Part shown: in pieces, positions 17,692 to 26,360 of the stretch | Layout of the letters: every line of letters starts with the position of its first letter | Position numbering within the stretch: position 1 is the stretch's first letter | Origin: Campylobacter concisus | Lineage (GTDB): Bacteria; Campylobacterota; Campylobacteria; Campylobacterales; Campylobacteraceae | Direction of reading: 5' to 3' | DNA: 64,000 nt | NCBI RefSeq assembly: GCF_003048375.1 | Contig: NZ_CP021642.1 | Coordinates: 682,001 to 746,000 of the forward strand | The notes under the pieces: model-generated | The model's database searches: none | Seen by the model: the letters and a program-made list of their open reading frames with translations, nothing else | What the model was told of the DNA's origin: nothing | Translations under genes and position numbers: made by a program

Positions 17692-18906
17692 ATGAAACTA
17701 ACAAAAATTAGTTTAGCTGCATTGGTTGCTTTAGGTGCATTTTCAAGCGTTGCAAGTGCAACTCCACTTGAAGAAGCTATAAAAAACGTAGATCTTTCAG
17801 GATTTGCAAGATATAGATATACAAATACTAGAAATAAGAGTGCTGATGCTTCAGCAACACCTTCACAAGATAGAAATAAAGCTGGTCATAACTTTAAAAT
17901 GATCACAAATTTTAAAGCTGCTATCGATGATAACTTCTTTGGCGTTGTTGGTTTAAGATACAATGCTACTGATGGATCAGGTGATAACGCTGGCGCTGGT
18001 ACAGATAAAACAAATACAACTAAAGGATTTGGTGTTCACCAATTCTATCTTGGCTATAAGATCGGCGGTACTACTATAACAGCTGGTAAGCAAGTCATCG
18101 GTTCATACTTTACTGATGATGCAGTTGGTACAGGCGTAAGAGTGGAAAATAAAGACATCGAAGGTCTTACCCTAACAGCATTAGCTTTTGATGCTCTTGA
18201 GGGTGATGATGTTGAAAGTGGTGGAGATCTATATAAAGCTACTGGTTATTTGAGTACTTATGACGTTGGTAACTTATATGCAGCTGGTATTGCTGGTTCA
18301 TACGATCCTATCAACTTCCAACTATGGTATGGCACATTAACTAACCTAGCTGATGTTCTTGCAGCTGATGTTTCAGGAAATTTTGCTATAACTAACGATA
18401 TATCTTTAGGTGCAAGAATTAATTATGCACATAGCCAAGCTGATACAAGTGCAAAAAATGCTCTTGGTTACGATGATGGTAACTTCTATGCTGGCGAACT
18501 TTCAACTTCACTATTTGGTCTTGATTTAGCTGCTGGCTATATTGGCTACAAAACTCAAAACTATCAAGATGGTAAATATTCAGCATTTACATTTGAAGAT
18601 CAAGGTGGCTTAATCGACGCTGGCGAAGATGTATTTGACTGGACACGTGCAGAAGGTAAGGGTAGTTACTTCTATGCAACAAGTGCATATACATTTGATA
18701 AATTTACAGCTGGTTTAGACTATATCAAAGGTAGTTACAAAACAGATGAGAAGACCAAAGTTGAGGAATTTGTTCCAAGATTTGCTTATCAATACAACAA
18801 AAAGTTGAAATTTAGCTCATTCTATGCCTTTAAAACAGAAAAAGAGCATGACGGAGATAAAAACAAAGCTGACAAATTTAGATTTGAAGCTAAATACTCA
18901 TTCTAA
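17692..18906 (+). CDS. porA: major outer membrane porin (MOMP)
   Basis: Trimeric beta-barrel porin of the Campylobacter MOMP family, 404 residues. The signal peptide MKLTKISLAALVALGAFSSV is cleaved after an Ala-x-Ala-like SASA region; the mature protein begins TPLEEAIKNVDLSGFARYRY, the family hallmark. Alternating hydrophobic strands run throughout, and the chain ends in an aromatic residue (KYSF), as outer-membrane barrels do. A consensus promoter, a good ribosome site and a very stable terminator fit high expression. Codon choice is also biased to frequent codons, as expected for an abundant protein. Confidence 0.93.
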   Translation: MKLTKISLAALVALGAFSSVASATPLEEAIKNVDLSGFARYRYTNTRNKSADASATPSQDRNKAGHNFKMITNFKAAIDDNFFGVVGLRYNATDGSGDNAGAGTDKTNTTKGFGVHQFYLGYKIGGTTITAGKQVIGSYFTDDAVGTGVRVENKDIEGLTLTALAFDALEGDDVESGGDLYKATGYLSTYDVGNLYAAGIAGSYDPINFQLWYGTLTNLADVLAADVSGNFAITNDISLGARINYAHSQADTSAKNALGYDDGNFYAGELSTSLFGLDLAAGYIGYKTQNYQDGKYSAFTFEDQGGLIDAGEDVFDWTRAEGKGSYFYATSAYTFDKFTAGLDYIKGSYKTDEKTKVEEFVPRFAYQYNKKLKFSSFYAFKTEKEHDGDKNKADKFRFEAKYSF

Positions 18907-18935
18907 TTCATAGCTCGTTAATCAACTTATGATAT

Positions 18936-18970
18936 AATCCCGGGTCGGAGCAATCTGATCCGGGATTTTT
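18936..18970 (+). terminator. porin terminator
   Basis: A 14-bp stem (arms 18936-18949 and 18954-18967, two or three GU pairs) closed by a GCAA tetraloop, followed by a T-run. Confidence 0.9.
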
Positions 18971-18999
18971 AAATTTAGAGCAAAATTTCAAGGAAACTC

Positions 19000-19557
19000 A
19001 TGAAAAATATCAAAATTTCTTTTTTGGCGTGTTTTTTGGTGGCAAATGCCTTTGCAGCTTCTCAGGTTTATTATATAGAAGCTCGTGGCGAGTTTGGTAA
19101 AGAGCTTGCCGAAATGGCAAAAAAGCAGGCTAATGACAGAAATGAAAAAGTAAATGTCTATGTCGATGAAGATCCAAGACGCTATAAAGACAATAGAATT
19201 TTAAAATTTGGTGTTGATAGAAAAGGTAGATATAGTGTCTCTTTAGGAAAAGAGCTTTATGAAAAACAATGCGCTAGCTGCCATGGCGAAAGCGCAGACA
19301 AAAGACCATTTGGCTCTACACCACTTAAAAACATGGATGCTAAAGATATAGAAGACAGCATCATCTCTTATAGAAGTGACTCAAGCTTTGGTGGTAGCGG
19401 TAAAAACGTAATGCAAAACCAGGCTAAGATCGTCTCAAACAATGATCTAGGTGCAATACTAGCTTATCTAAAAGGTAAAGACGCACTTGCAGATCAAGAT
19501 ACAAACGAAAATAAACCAGTTTCAACCGAAACAAAGCAAGGCAGTTATTTAAGATAA
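19000..19557 (+). CDS. periplasmic c-type cytochrome
   Basis: Monohaem cytochrome c of 185 residues. A signal peptide (about 1-20) is followed by a charged region of about 65 residues, then one haem-attachment motif, CASCH (about residue 92), in a cytochrome c fold; a Met in NVMQNQ is a candidate sixth ligand. The C-terminus is a polar tail. The gene is followed 45 bases later by ccsBA, whose product attaches haem to such proteins. The electron partner is not evident. Confidence 0.88.
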   Translation: MKNIKISFLACFLVANAFAASQVYYIEARGEFGKELAEMAKKQANDRNEKVNVYVDEDPRRYKDNRILKFGVDRKGRYSVSLGKELYEKQCASCHGESADKRPFGSTPLKNMDAKDIEDSIISYRSDSSFGGSGKNVMQNQAKIVSNNDLGAILAYLKGKDALADQDTNENKPVSTETKQGSYLR

Positions 19558-19602
19558 ATTTCACTTCGGTAGCTTTGCCACAATATAAATAAAAGGAAGC
19601 AG

Positions 19603-22600
19603 ATGTTAAATCCAAAAACATTATTTTTAAGTATGGGCTCAGCTATCGTTTTGATGATAATCTTTGCCATAGCTAGCGGAGCCGCCACAATAATAGAGAG
19701 CAAAACCAGCACTGAAGCAGCTTGGTACTATGTTTATGGCGCTAGCTGGTTTGCGCTCATCCAACTACTTCTTGGTATAAATTTAGCCTTCAATATCTTT
19801 AGATACAACCTAATAGATCCTAAAAAACTCCCATCACTCATCTTTCACTTAGGTTTTATCGTCATCTTAATCGGTGCTGGCATCACAAGATATCTTGGCT
19901 TTGAAGCTGATATGCATATACGTGAAAACACTGCTTCAAACGTCGTTAGTACGAAGGTTTCGTATATAAATTTAACAGCGCTTAACGACAAAGGTGAAGA
20001 GATCAGCTCGGCTATGCCTTTGGGACTTGCTGATGTGAAGAAGGGCTTTGATCTAAAGCTGAAAACAGCAGATGGCGAGGCTAGTTTAAAATTTAAAGAA
20101 TTTGTGCCAAATGCAAGTTATAAATTTGTAAATGATGATAGCGGGAAGCCTGTTGTTGAATTTGTAGTCTCAAATGAGAGCGAAAGCGAAGAGATATTTT
20201 TACTTGAAGAAGAAGAGGCAAAGGTTGGAGATATCAGCTTTATCTTTAATGCCAAACCAGATGAAAATAAAAAATACGTTCTTTTTAGACTAAATGATGG
20301 AAATTTTACAGTTACTTCAAATGCCGATCTTTCAAAATTTACTATGGCGGACAGCTCAAAAACTGAGCTAAAAGCTGGCAGTGTGAATGAATTTGGCACA
20401 GGCAGCTTATATACTATCTCAAATATAAATTTCGCCCCAAGACTAGTCTCAGCGCACGCCACAAGAAAGCTAGTTAGCTCAAAGGATAGTGAGTTTAATG
20501 CGTTGATAGCTGAGCTAAACTATAAAGGTGAGAGTAAAGAGATGCATGTATTTTACAACCTAATGGAGCCTTCACGTATCGCCGTGGCTGGACAGAAATT
20601 TAACGCCTCATGGGGGGCTCAGCAGATAAAACTCCCATTTAGCCTCTATCTAAAAGACTTTGAGCTAAAAAGATATCCTGGCTCAAATTCTCCTATGAGC
20701 TACTCAAGCGAGGTTGTGGTAAAAGACGGCACAAATGATCCGGGGTTTGATTATAGAATTTATATGAACCACGTGCTTGATTATGATGGATATAGATTTT
20801 TCCAAAGCTCATACGACACTGACGAGAAAGGTACGATCCTCTCTGTCAATAAAGACCCAGGTAAGATCCCGACATATATCGGCTACTTTTTGCTAGGTCT
20901 TGGCTTCTTGTTAAATGTCATAAACCCTAACAGCCGCTTTAGAAAGCTCGCAAAACTAATAGATAATGAATCAATAAAGGGCGGTAAAAAGGTTGCTGCA
21001 CTCATAGCGGTCATACTTTTGGGCTTAAATTTTAGCTCGCTAAAGGCGGAGGACTTCTTGCCACGTATCAGCAAAGAGCATGCTGACAAGCTTGCTAGAC
21101 TCATCGTGCAAAGTCCAGACGGCAGGATGAAGCCATTTGATACGCTTAGCAAAGAGGTTTTAAACAAAATTCACAGAGGCGAGAGCATAGGTAGTCTAAA
21201 TTCAAACCAAGCGATGCTTTCTATAATGGTAACGCCTGATTTTTGGCGAAATGAGAAGATCATCGCGCTTGGTCAGAGCAAAGAGCTAAAAAAAGAGCTA
21301 GGCGTCGATGAGAATGCAAGATACGCAAGCTTTGATGAATTTTTTAAAGCGACAAAAGATGGTGGAAGCGAGTATAAACTAACAAAATTTGCCGAGATAG
21401 CAAACCGCAAACACCCAGGTTCACGCAATACATTTGACAAGGATGTGATAAAGATTGACGAGAGACTAAATGTATTTTATATGATATTTATCGGTGAAAT
21501 TTTCAAAATTTTCCCAAAACAAGATGATCCATCAAATTCTTGGTATTCGCCAGCTAGTGCGATGATGTACTTCTCGCCAAAAGAGGCTGAGCTAGTCGTT
21601 GGCATGATGAGAGAGTACTTCTCGGCTGTTGATGCAGCCTCAAAGGATAACGACTGGAGCAAGGCGGATGCAGCGCTTGAGAAAATTTCAGCCTATCAGC
21701 ACAAATACGGTGCTGCAGTCATGCCAAGTGAGAAAAAGATAGATATAGAAATTTTATTTAATAAATTTCAAGTATTTGATCGCTTGACGCCGATATATCT
21801 TTTGGCTGGTCTTGCACTTTTGCTATTTGTTTTTGTCAAGATGCTAGCACCAAAAGTGCAGATAAATGGCATAGTTAAAGCTGTATATATTATAAATTTA
21901 CTAGCCTTTCTTGCGCACACAGCTGGACTTGGTCTTCGCTGGTACATCGCTGAGCACGCCCCTTGGAGTAACGCCTACGAGTCGATGGTCTATATCGCTT
22001 GGGCACTTGGTCTATCTGGCATCATCTTTGCAAAACGCAGTCCGATCGCACTTGCGCTTACATCTATATTGGCTGGTGTTACGCTATTTGTCGCGCACCT
22101 TAGCTGGATGGATCCGCAGATCACGACGCTTGTGCCTGTGCTTCAGAGCTACTGGCTAACTATCCACGTCTCTATCATAACTGCAAGTTATGGATTTTTA
22201 GGACTTTGTGCGTTGCTTGGTGGATTTACTTTGCTGCTTATCATCTTGCAAAACAAGAAAAAGCCAAATGCAGAGATCGCACGCAATATCACTGAAGCGA
22301 CACGTATAAATGAGATGGCGATGATACTTGGTCTTAGCTTACTCACACTTGGAAACTTTTTAGGTGGCGTCTGGGCAAATGAGAGCTGGGGTAGATACTG
22401 GGGTTGGGACAGCAAGGAGACTTGGGCGCTAGTTTCGATCCTTGTCTATGCTGCGGTGCTTCACATGAGATTTATACCAAAGCTTAATAATCAATACGCA
22501 TTTGCCGTTGCATCATTTTTTGCATATTGGTCGATCATAATGACCTATTTTGGGGTAAATTTCTATCTAGCTGGCATGCACTCATACGCAGCAGGAGATC

Positions 22601-22698
22601 CGCTTCCAGTGCCTGATTTTGTCTGGATAAGCATCATCGTGATGATAGCGATGAGCGTTCTTGCATTTACGAAACGCTCTCTTTGCACAAGGCTATAG
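19603..22698 (+). CDS. ccsBA: cytochrome c biogenesis protein CcsBA (ResBC fusion)
   Basis: System II cytochrome c synthetase in which CcsB (ResB) and CcsA (ResC) are joined in one 1031-residue membrane protein. The first part has transmembrane helices near the start and at about 80-100 and 425-445, around a large periplasmic domain. The second part has a further periplasmic region, then at least eight helices with the WWD haem-handling motif (WGRYWGWDSKETWAL) and flanking histidines. It exports haem and ligates it to CxxCH. It lies just after a cytochrome c gene, and its TAG stop abuts the next gene with no gap. Confidence 0.94.
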   Translation: MLNPKTLFLSMGSAIVLMIIFAIASGAATIIESKTSTEAAWYYVYGASWFALIQLLLGINLAFNIFRYNLIDPKKLPSLIFHLGFIVILIGAGITRYLGFEADMHIRENTASNVVSTKVSYINLTALNDKGEEISSAMPLGLADVKKGFDLKLKTADGEASLKFKEFVPNASYKFVNDDSGKPVVEFVVSNESESEEIFLLEEEEAKVGDISFIFNAKPDENKKYVLFRLNDGNFTVTSNADLSKFTMADSSKTELKAGSVNEFGTGSLYTISNINFAPRLVSAHATRKLVSSKDSEFNALIAELNYKGESKEMHVFYNLMEPSRIAVAGQKFNASWGAQQIKLPFSLYLKDFELKRYPGSNSPMSYSSEVVVKDGTNDPGFDYRIYMNHVLDYDGYRFFQSSYDTDEKGTILSVNKDPGKIPTYIGYFLLGLGFLLNVINPNSRFRKLAKLIDNESIKGGKKVAALIAVILLGLNFSSLKAEDFLPRISKEHADKLARLIVQSPDGRMKPFDTLSKEVLNKIHRGESIGSLNSNQAMLSIMVTPDFWRNEKIIALGQSKELKKELGVDENARYASFDEFFKATKDGGSEYKLTKFAEIANRKHPGSRNTFDKDVIKIDERLNVFYMIFIGEIFKIFPKQDDPSNSWYSPASAMMYFSPKEAELVVGMMREYFSAVDAASKDNDWSKADAALEKISAYQHKYGAAVMPSEKKIDIEILFNKFQVFDRLTPIYLLAGLALLLFVFVKMLAPKVQINGIVKAVYIINLLAFLAHTAGLGLRWYIAEHAPWSNAYESMVYIAWALGLSGIIFAKRSPIALALTSILAGVTLFVAHLSWMDPQITTLVPVLQSYWLTIHVSIITASYGFLGLCALLGGFTLLLIILQNKKKPNAEIARNITEATRINEMAMILGLSLLTLGNFLGGVWANESWGRYWGWDSKETWALVSILVYAAVLHMRFIPKLNNQYAFAVASFFAYWSIIMTYFGVNFYLAGMHSYAAGDPLPVPDFVWISIIVMIAMSVLAFTKRSLCTRL

Positions 22699-23133
22699 AT
22701 GCTTCTTAAAGGCTTGATAGTCTTTTTTGTCTTTTTGCTTATAGTGGCCATTTGCGCGCTAATCTATCTTTTGCTAAAAAACAAAGATCATCAAGTCTTA
22801 ACAAGAGGGCTAGAAGCTGAGGGTGAAGAAGAGATCACGATCGAAAAGCTTGAAGAGCTTGCTAGCGACAAAACTCTAAGCAAAAACGAGCTTTTCGAGC
22901 TTATACAAATTTTTGGAGAGAAATTTATAATACCAGCGAAAAAAAATCAGGTCGCTCCAAAAGAAGCTAGCAACTACATAAATTTTATAATCCTCATCTG
23001 CTCTCATCAAAACGCCGATGCAAAGCTTATTAGCTTTTTAGACAAAGAGGCTAAAAAGAAAAATCCAAGCTATGTTGCAGAGATCGAAGATAGCGAGAGG
23101 ATAGGCATAGAAAACCGCAAAAATCGTAGGTAA
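22699..23133 (+). CDS. hypothetical membrane-anchored protein
   Basis: Protein of 144 residues with one N-terminal transmembrane helix (about 3-27) and an acidic, helical, soluble domain. Its ATG follows the ccsBA stop with no spacing, so it is almost certainly co-translated and may assist cytochrome assembly; this is inference from position. No known motif is recognised. Confidence 0.75.
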   Translation: MLLKGLIVFFVFLLIVAICALIYLLLKNKDHQVLTRGLEAEGEEEITIEKLEELASDKTLSKNELFELIQIFGEKFIIPAKKNQVAPKEASNYINFIILICSHQNADAKLISFLDKEAKKKNPSYVAEIEDSERIGIENRKNRR

Positions 23134-23211
23134 ATTTAGCTTTTTTTAAATTTAAGAGCACAAAATATCGTTAGCAAAAATCAAATTTACAAAGTAAAAT
23201 AGGAGTGTAAT

Positions 23212-23778
23212 TTGGACATCAATGATCTCTATTCTAGTTTGGTCTTTGTGCCGATAGTGCTAGCTATTTTGTTGATGATCTTTGCTGGCAAGCGAAATAT
23301 AAAAGTTTATCTGAGTAAATTTGATCTAGTTGGACTGCATCTCATTTTTCCGCTCGTGATATTTCCCATTTTTGTGGCTATCTTTTGTGCAGTATGTGAG
23401 TATTTTGACGTTTCAAACGATGATGGGCTAACTTATATTTTTTACACTATGCTTTTTATAATAGCTATTTACGCCATTTTTGGTTTTTACGTTTGCATTA
23501 GATATAATCACGGCTTTTTAAACTGCTTTTGGGCGTTACTTTTAAGATTTAATTTCATGACTCCGCTTGTTTATTTGCTGTTTTTAGGTGGCAAAGGACG
23601 TGACAAAAATGGCAATAAGATAACCCCTGAAAATGTGAAAAATTTAAGCCTTTTTGGAGAGCTAAAATTTTCACTTTATAATATGATCGTCTTTAGAAAA
23701 ATTCACGACAAAGATAAATTTGCAGGCAGGGATGAGATAAATTCTAACGATAAAGCTCTCATCTCAAAAGAGGTTTAA
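23212..23778 (+). CDS. hypothetical inner-membrane protein
   Basis: Protein of 188 residues with four to five hydrophobic helices (about 8-26, 42-65, 75-97, 103-125) and a charged cytoplasmic tail. The start is TTG at 23212, supported by AGGAG seven bases upstream and by the lack of another start with a ribosome site. It converges with pgpA. No family is recognised. Confidence 0.7.
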   Translation: MDINDLYSSLVFVPIVLAILLMIFAGKRNIKVYLSKFDLVGLHLIFPLVIFPIFVAIFCAVCEYFDVSNDDGLTYIFYTMLFIIAIYAIFGFYVCIRYNHGFLNCFWALLLRFNFMTPLVYLLFLGGKGRDKNGNKITPENVKNLSLFGELKFSLYNMIVFRKIHDKDKFAGRDEINSNDKALISKEV

Positions 23779-23809
23779 AATAAAAAGCAGGGAGAGTTAA
23801 ATTTAAAAA

Positions 23810-23831
23810 GAGCCAGCAAGATCGCTAGCTC
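23810..23831 (-). terminator. pgpA operon terminator
   Basis: On the minus strand, GAGCTAGC / GCTGGCTC forms an 8-bp stem (one GU) with a 6-base loop, followed by TTTTTAAATTT, directly after the pgpA stop. Confidence 0.8.
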
Positions 23832-23834
23832 AGC

Positions 23835-24302
23835 TTACGGCAAAACTATGCCAAATCTCATAGCCACACCATATATCATCGCGCTAATAATGCCAGCGAA
23901 AAATCCAGCAACCATATCATCGCCCATGACGCCAAGTCCACCCTTTACGTTGCGGTCGATCCTGCCAATGATCGATGGCTTTTTGATATCAAGCACTCTA
24001 AAAAGCACGAGTGAGAGAACTAGCTGAGAGACCGTCGCTCCGCTAATGGCGATAGCAAGCCAAACGCCAGCAACTTCGTCGATCACGATAAAGCTCTCGT
24101 CGTGTGAATTTACCTTTTTTTCAAAATCATCAATGACGCTGATGCTCACCAAAAATAGCAAAATGCTAGCTAGCAAAAGCGTGGTAGATGAGAAAAAATA
24201 TAGCACAAAATAAGCCACCACAGCCCCAGCCACCGAGCCCCAAGTGCCAGGTGCCTTTGGTAAAAGTCCAAATCCAAAAAATGTCAAAAATAGCTTTTGC
24301 AT
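23835..24302 (-). CDS. pgpA: phosphatidylglycerophosphatase A
   Basis: Membrane phosphatase of 155 residues that converts phosphatidylglycerol phosphate to phosphatidylglycerol. The family signatures are GLLPKAPGTWGS near the start, IDEVAGVWLAI in the middle, and DRNVKGGLGVMGDDMVAG towards the end, with hydrophobic helices between. Its AAGGAA ribosome site overlaps the stop of the sat-like gene 8 bases upstream. Last gene of ispDF-regulator-sat-pgpA. Confidence 0.93.
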   Translation of the reverse strand: MQKLFLTFFGFGLLPKAPGTWGSVAGAVVAYFVLYFFSSTTLLLASILLFLVSISVIDDFEKKVNSHDESFIVIDEVAGVWLAIAISGATVSQLVLSLVLFRVLDIKKPSIIGRIDRNVKGGLGVMGDDMVAGFFAGIISAMIYGVAMRFGIVLP

Positions 24303-24310
24303 AAATTTCC

Positions 24311-25492
24311 TTAAGTGAGTGATGATGTCTGGTAGAGCTTCATGAGCTCCTCGTAAAAGTCGCGGTCGGTCTTGTTTTCAAGCAGTCCAGAATTTACAAA
24401 GAGATCGTCGCAGAGCTTTTGTATATCTTGGAAGCGATTTACATAGAGCTTGCTTAAAATGAGCGCTGAAATTTCGGGCCTTACTAGTATGGCTGGTGGC
24501 ATGATGCCGTTAAATAGCAGCTCTTTGATCACATCTGGGTGGTATTTGATCTGGTGGTGCTGTCCGTGCGGGCAGCTTTTGGTGCTAACTAGCGTCTTAC
24601 ACTTGTTGCAATAAACCAGCTCAGGCAGGACGATCACATCTAAATTTAGATCGTTTTTGTAGATATCAAGTATCGTATGAACTTCGTTGTGGTCAAAAAA
24701 CATGCCAATGCCAGAGTGGTTTTGTCCGATGACTAGCTTATTTGCGCCAAGTCTTGAAGCCGCGATGCACTCAAGCGTTGGGTTGGCGTGCGAGCTAAAA
24801 AGGGTTGTGTTTTTCAGTGCAAAGACAAAGACCTTTTTTGTCGGCAGATAGTTTTGGTTAAAAAAGTCAAGCACTTGCTTTCTGATCTCGTAATCAATAT
24901 GCCTCTCTTCGCGCGTTCTTATTAGAAAAACGACCACGAGATCGGCCTTATCGATAGTCATCCTAACTAGGCGTTCATGCGCGCGGTTAAATGGATCAGC
25001 TGTTAAAAAAACAGCCGTTATCTTCTTGGCGCCACTCTCTTTTATCAGCTCATTTAGCGCATCTTTGCTTATTTGGAGGCTTTCATCATATAGCTCAAAC
25101 TCGCCGCTTATGCCGTATTTGCCTAAATTTAGTGACATTTCGCTGTTTGATTCATTTGCTAAAAATATATTTTTAGCTCGCATGCTCTCGTCAAATTTAA
25201 AGACCTTTGCCACGTCGATGTGCCCAACGATCTTGCCGTCCATATTTAAATTTACTCTTTGCCCAGCATGCAGCTTGCTAGCGATATTTTGATTGACCTC
25301 GCCAAATGGAGCAAAGCCAAAAGAGTAGGGCATCGGCTCGCCGTTAAAGTAGCCCTTTTTTGCCACCTCTTTGATCTGCTCGTCGTCCATCAGGGCGCTA
25401 AAATTTGAGAGAATTTTGTTTTTGATAAGCTCTAAGGCGCCATAAACTTCGGTGTTTATAGAAATTTCACTATTTTTTCTTGCTGACGTCAT
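24311..25492 (-). CDS. sat: ATP sulfurylase-like (sulfate adenylyltransferase family) protein
   Basis: About 393 residues with the N-terminal PUA-like and C-terminal nucleotidyl-transferase layout of ATP sulfurylase, which makes APS from sulfate and ATP. Hallmarks are altered: the usual QxRNPxHxxH appears as FLTADPFNRAH, losing the first His, and GRDHAG appears as IGQNHSG. A zinc-ligand-like CNKC...CPHGQHH follows. The ATG at 25492 is chosen (MTSARKNSEIS); a start 14 codons upstream would overlap the regulator more. No APS kinase or reductase is nearby. The family is clear, but activity on sulfate is uncertain. Confidence 0.75.
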   Translation of the reverse strand: MTSARKNSEISINTEVYGALELIKNKILSNFSALMDDEQIKEVAKKGYFNGEPMPYSFGFAPFGEVNQNIASKLHAGQRVNLNMDGKIVGHIDVAKVFKFDESMRAKNIFLANESNSEMSLNLGKYGISGEFELYDESLQISKDALNELIKESGAKKITAVFLTADPFNRAHERLVRMTIDKADLVVVFLIRTREERHIDYEIRKQVLDFFNQNYLPTKKVFVFALKNTTLFSSHANPTLECIAASRLGANKLVIGQNHSGIGMFFDHNEVHTILDIYKNDLNLDVIVLPELVYCNKCKTLVSTKSCPHGQHHQIKYHPDVIKELLFNGIMPPAILVRPEISALILSKLYVNRFQDIQKLCDDLFVNSGLLENKTDRDFYEELMKLYQTSSLT

Positions 25493-26360
25493 ATTTCTTT
25501 CTCTTTTCCCAAAGTGATTTTCTAGAAATTCCAAGCTTTTTGCTTAGCTCCGTGTCGGGGAATTTATCTTGATAATTAACGATGATATATTTTATATATT
25601 CATCGATCGTGACGATCTCGCCGATGTCAAAGTTTTTATCTCTAACCGAGAGTTCAAGCTCCTCAAATGGCGCACTTTGCGCAAAATCGCTAGTTTGTAT
25701 GGCCACTTTTTTCTTTTTGCAAAGCTCTAAAATTTTCTCTTTTTCATCCTCTTTTAGCTCTTCAAGATTTGTGATGTATATGAGCTCGTCGCCACTTTGT
25801 GAAAGTGCTTTTTCAAGCTCGCTAAAACAGGCTTTGCCTAAAAACAAAAATGGCGTTTTATTTGCCTTTACATAGTTAAAGATAAATTTATCGCTGTAAC
25901 CATTTTTGCTTGATTTTAAAAGAAGTGGAAATTTGATCTTTTTAGCTTCAAAGCAAGGTATCTCGTAGTCTTTTAGGGCGAAATTTATATAGTTTTCGTA
26001 GTTTTTTATCTCGTTTTTAAAACCTCTAAACTCTTCAAAATGTCTTATCTTTCTAACTAGCTCTTCTATCATAAATGGCTTTTGTATGTAATCCACCGCG
26101 CCCGCTTGTATCGGCTTTATCACGGTGTCACTGTTGATGTAGGCGATGAGTAAGATGATGATAGAGCTTTTAAATTTCTCTATGACTGGGTAGAAGTCCT
26201 GCCCTGGGAGTGTGGTAGAAAGTAACACTACGTCAAAATTTTCAAATTTCAAAGCCTCTTTGACGCTCTTTGCGATCTCGCAGTCGTAGCCAAAGTCAGC
26301 TAGTTTGCTAGCCATCGAGCCAGCTAGGTAAATTTCGTTTTCTACTATTAAAATTTTCAT
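25470..26360 (-). CDS. cemR: atypical response regulator, HP1021/Cj1608 (CemR) type
   Basis: DNA-binding regulator of 296 residues. Residues 1-120 form a receiver-like domain in which the phospho-acceptor position is Ser48 (FDVVLLSTTLPG) and the acidic pair is VENE, while Lys94 (YIQKPF) is kept, so phosphorylation is unlikely. The middle resembles an NtrC AAA+ domain without a Walker A loop or GAFTGA. The C-terminus (about 255-296) is a Fis-type helix-turn-helix. Length and neighbours match H. pylori HP1021 and C. jejuni Cj1608 (CemR), global regulators of energy metabolism and redox response. It overlaps ispDF by four bases. Confidence 0.85.
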   Translation of the reverse strand: MKILIVENEIYLAGSMASKLADFGYDCEIAKSVKEALKFENFDVVLLSTTLPGQDFYPVIEKFKSSIIILLIAYINSDTVIKPIQAGAVDYIQKPFMIEELVRKIRHFEEFRGFKNEIKNYENYINFALKDYEIPCFEAKKIKFPLLLKSSKNGYSDKFIFNYVKANKTPFLFLGKACFSELEKALSQSGDELIYITNLEELKEDEKEKILELCKKKKVAIQTSDFAQSAPFEELELSVRDKNFDIGEIVTIDEYIKYIIVNYQDKFPDTELSKKLGISRKSLWEKRKKYDVSKKK

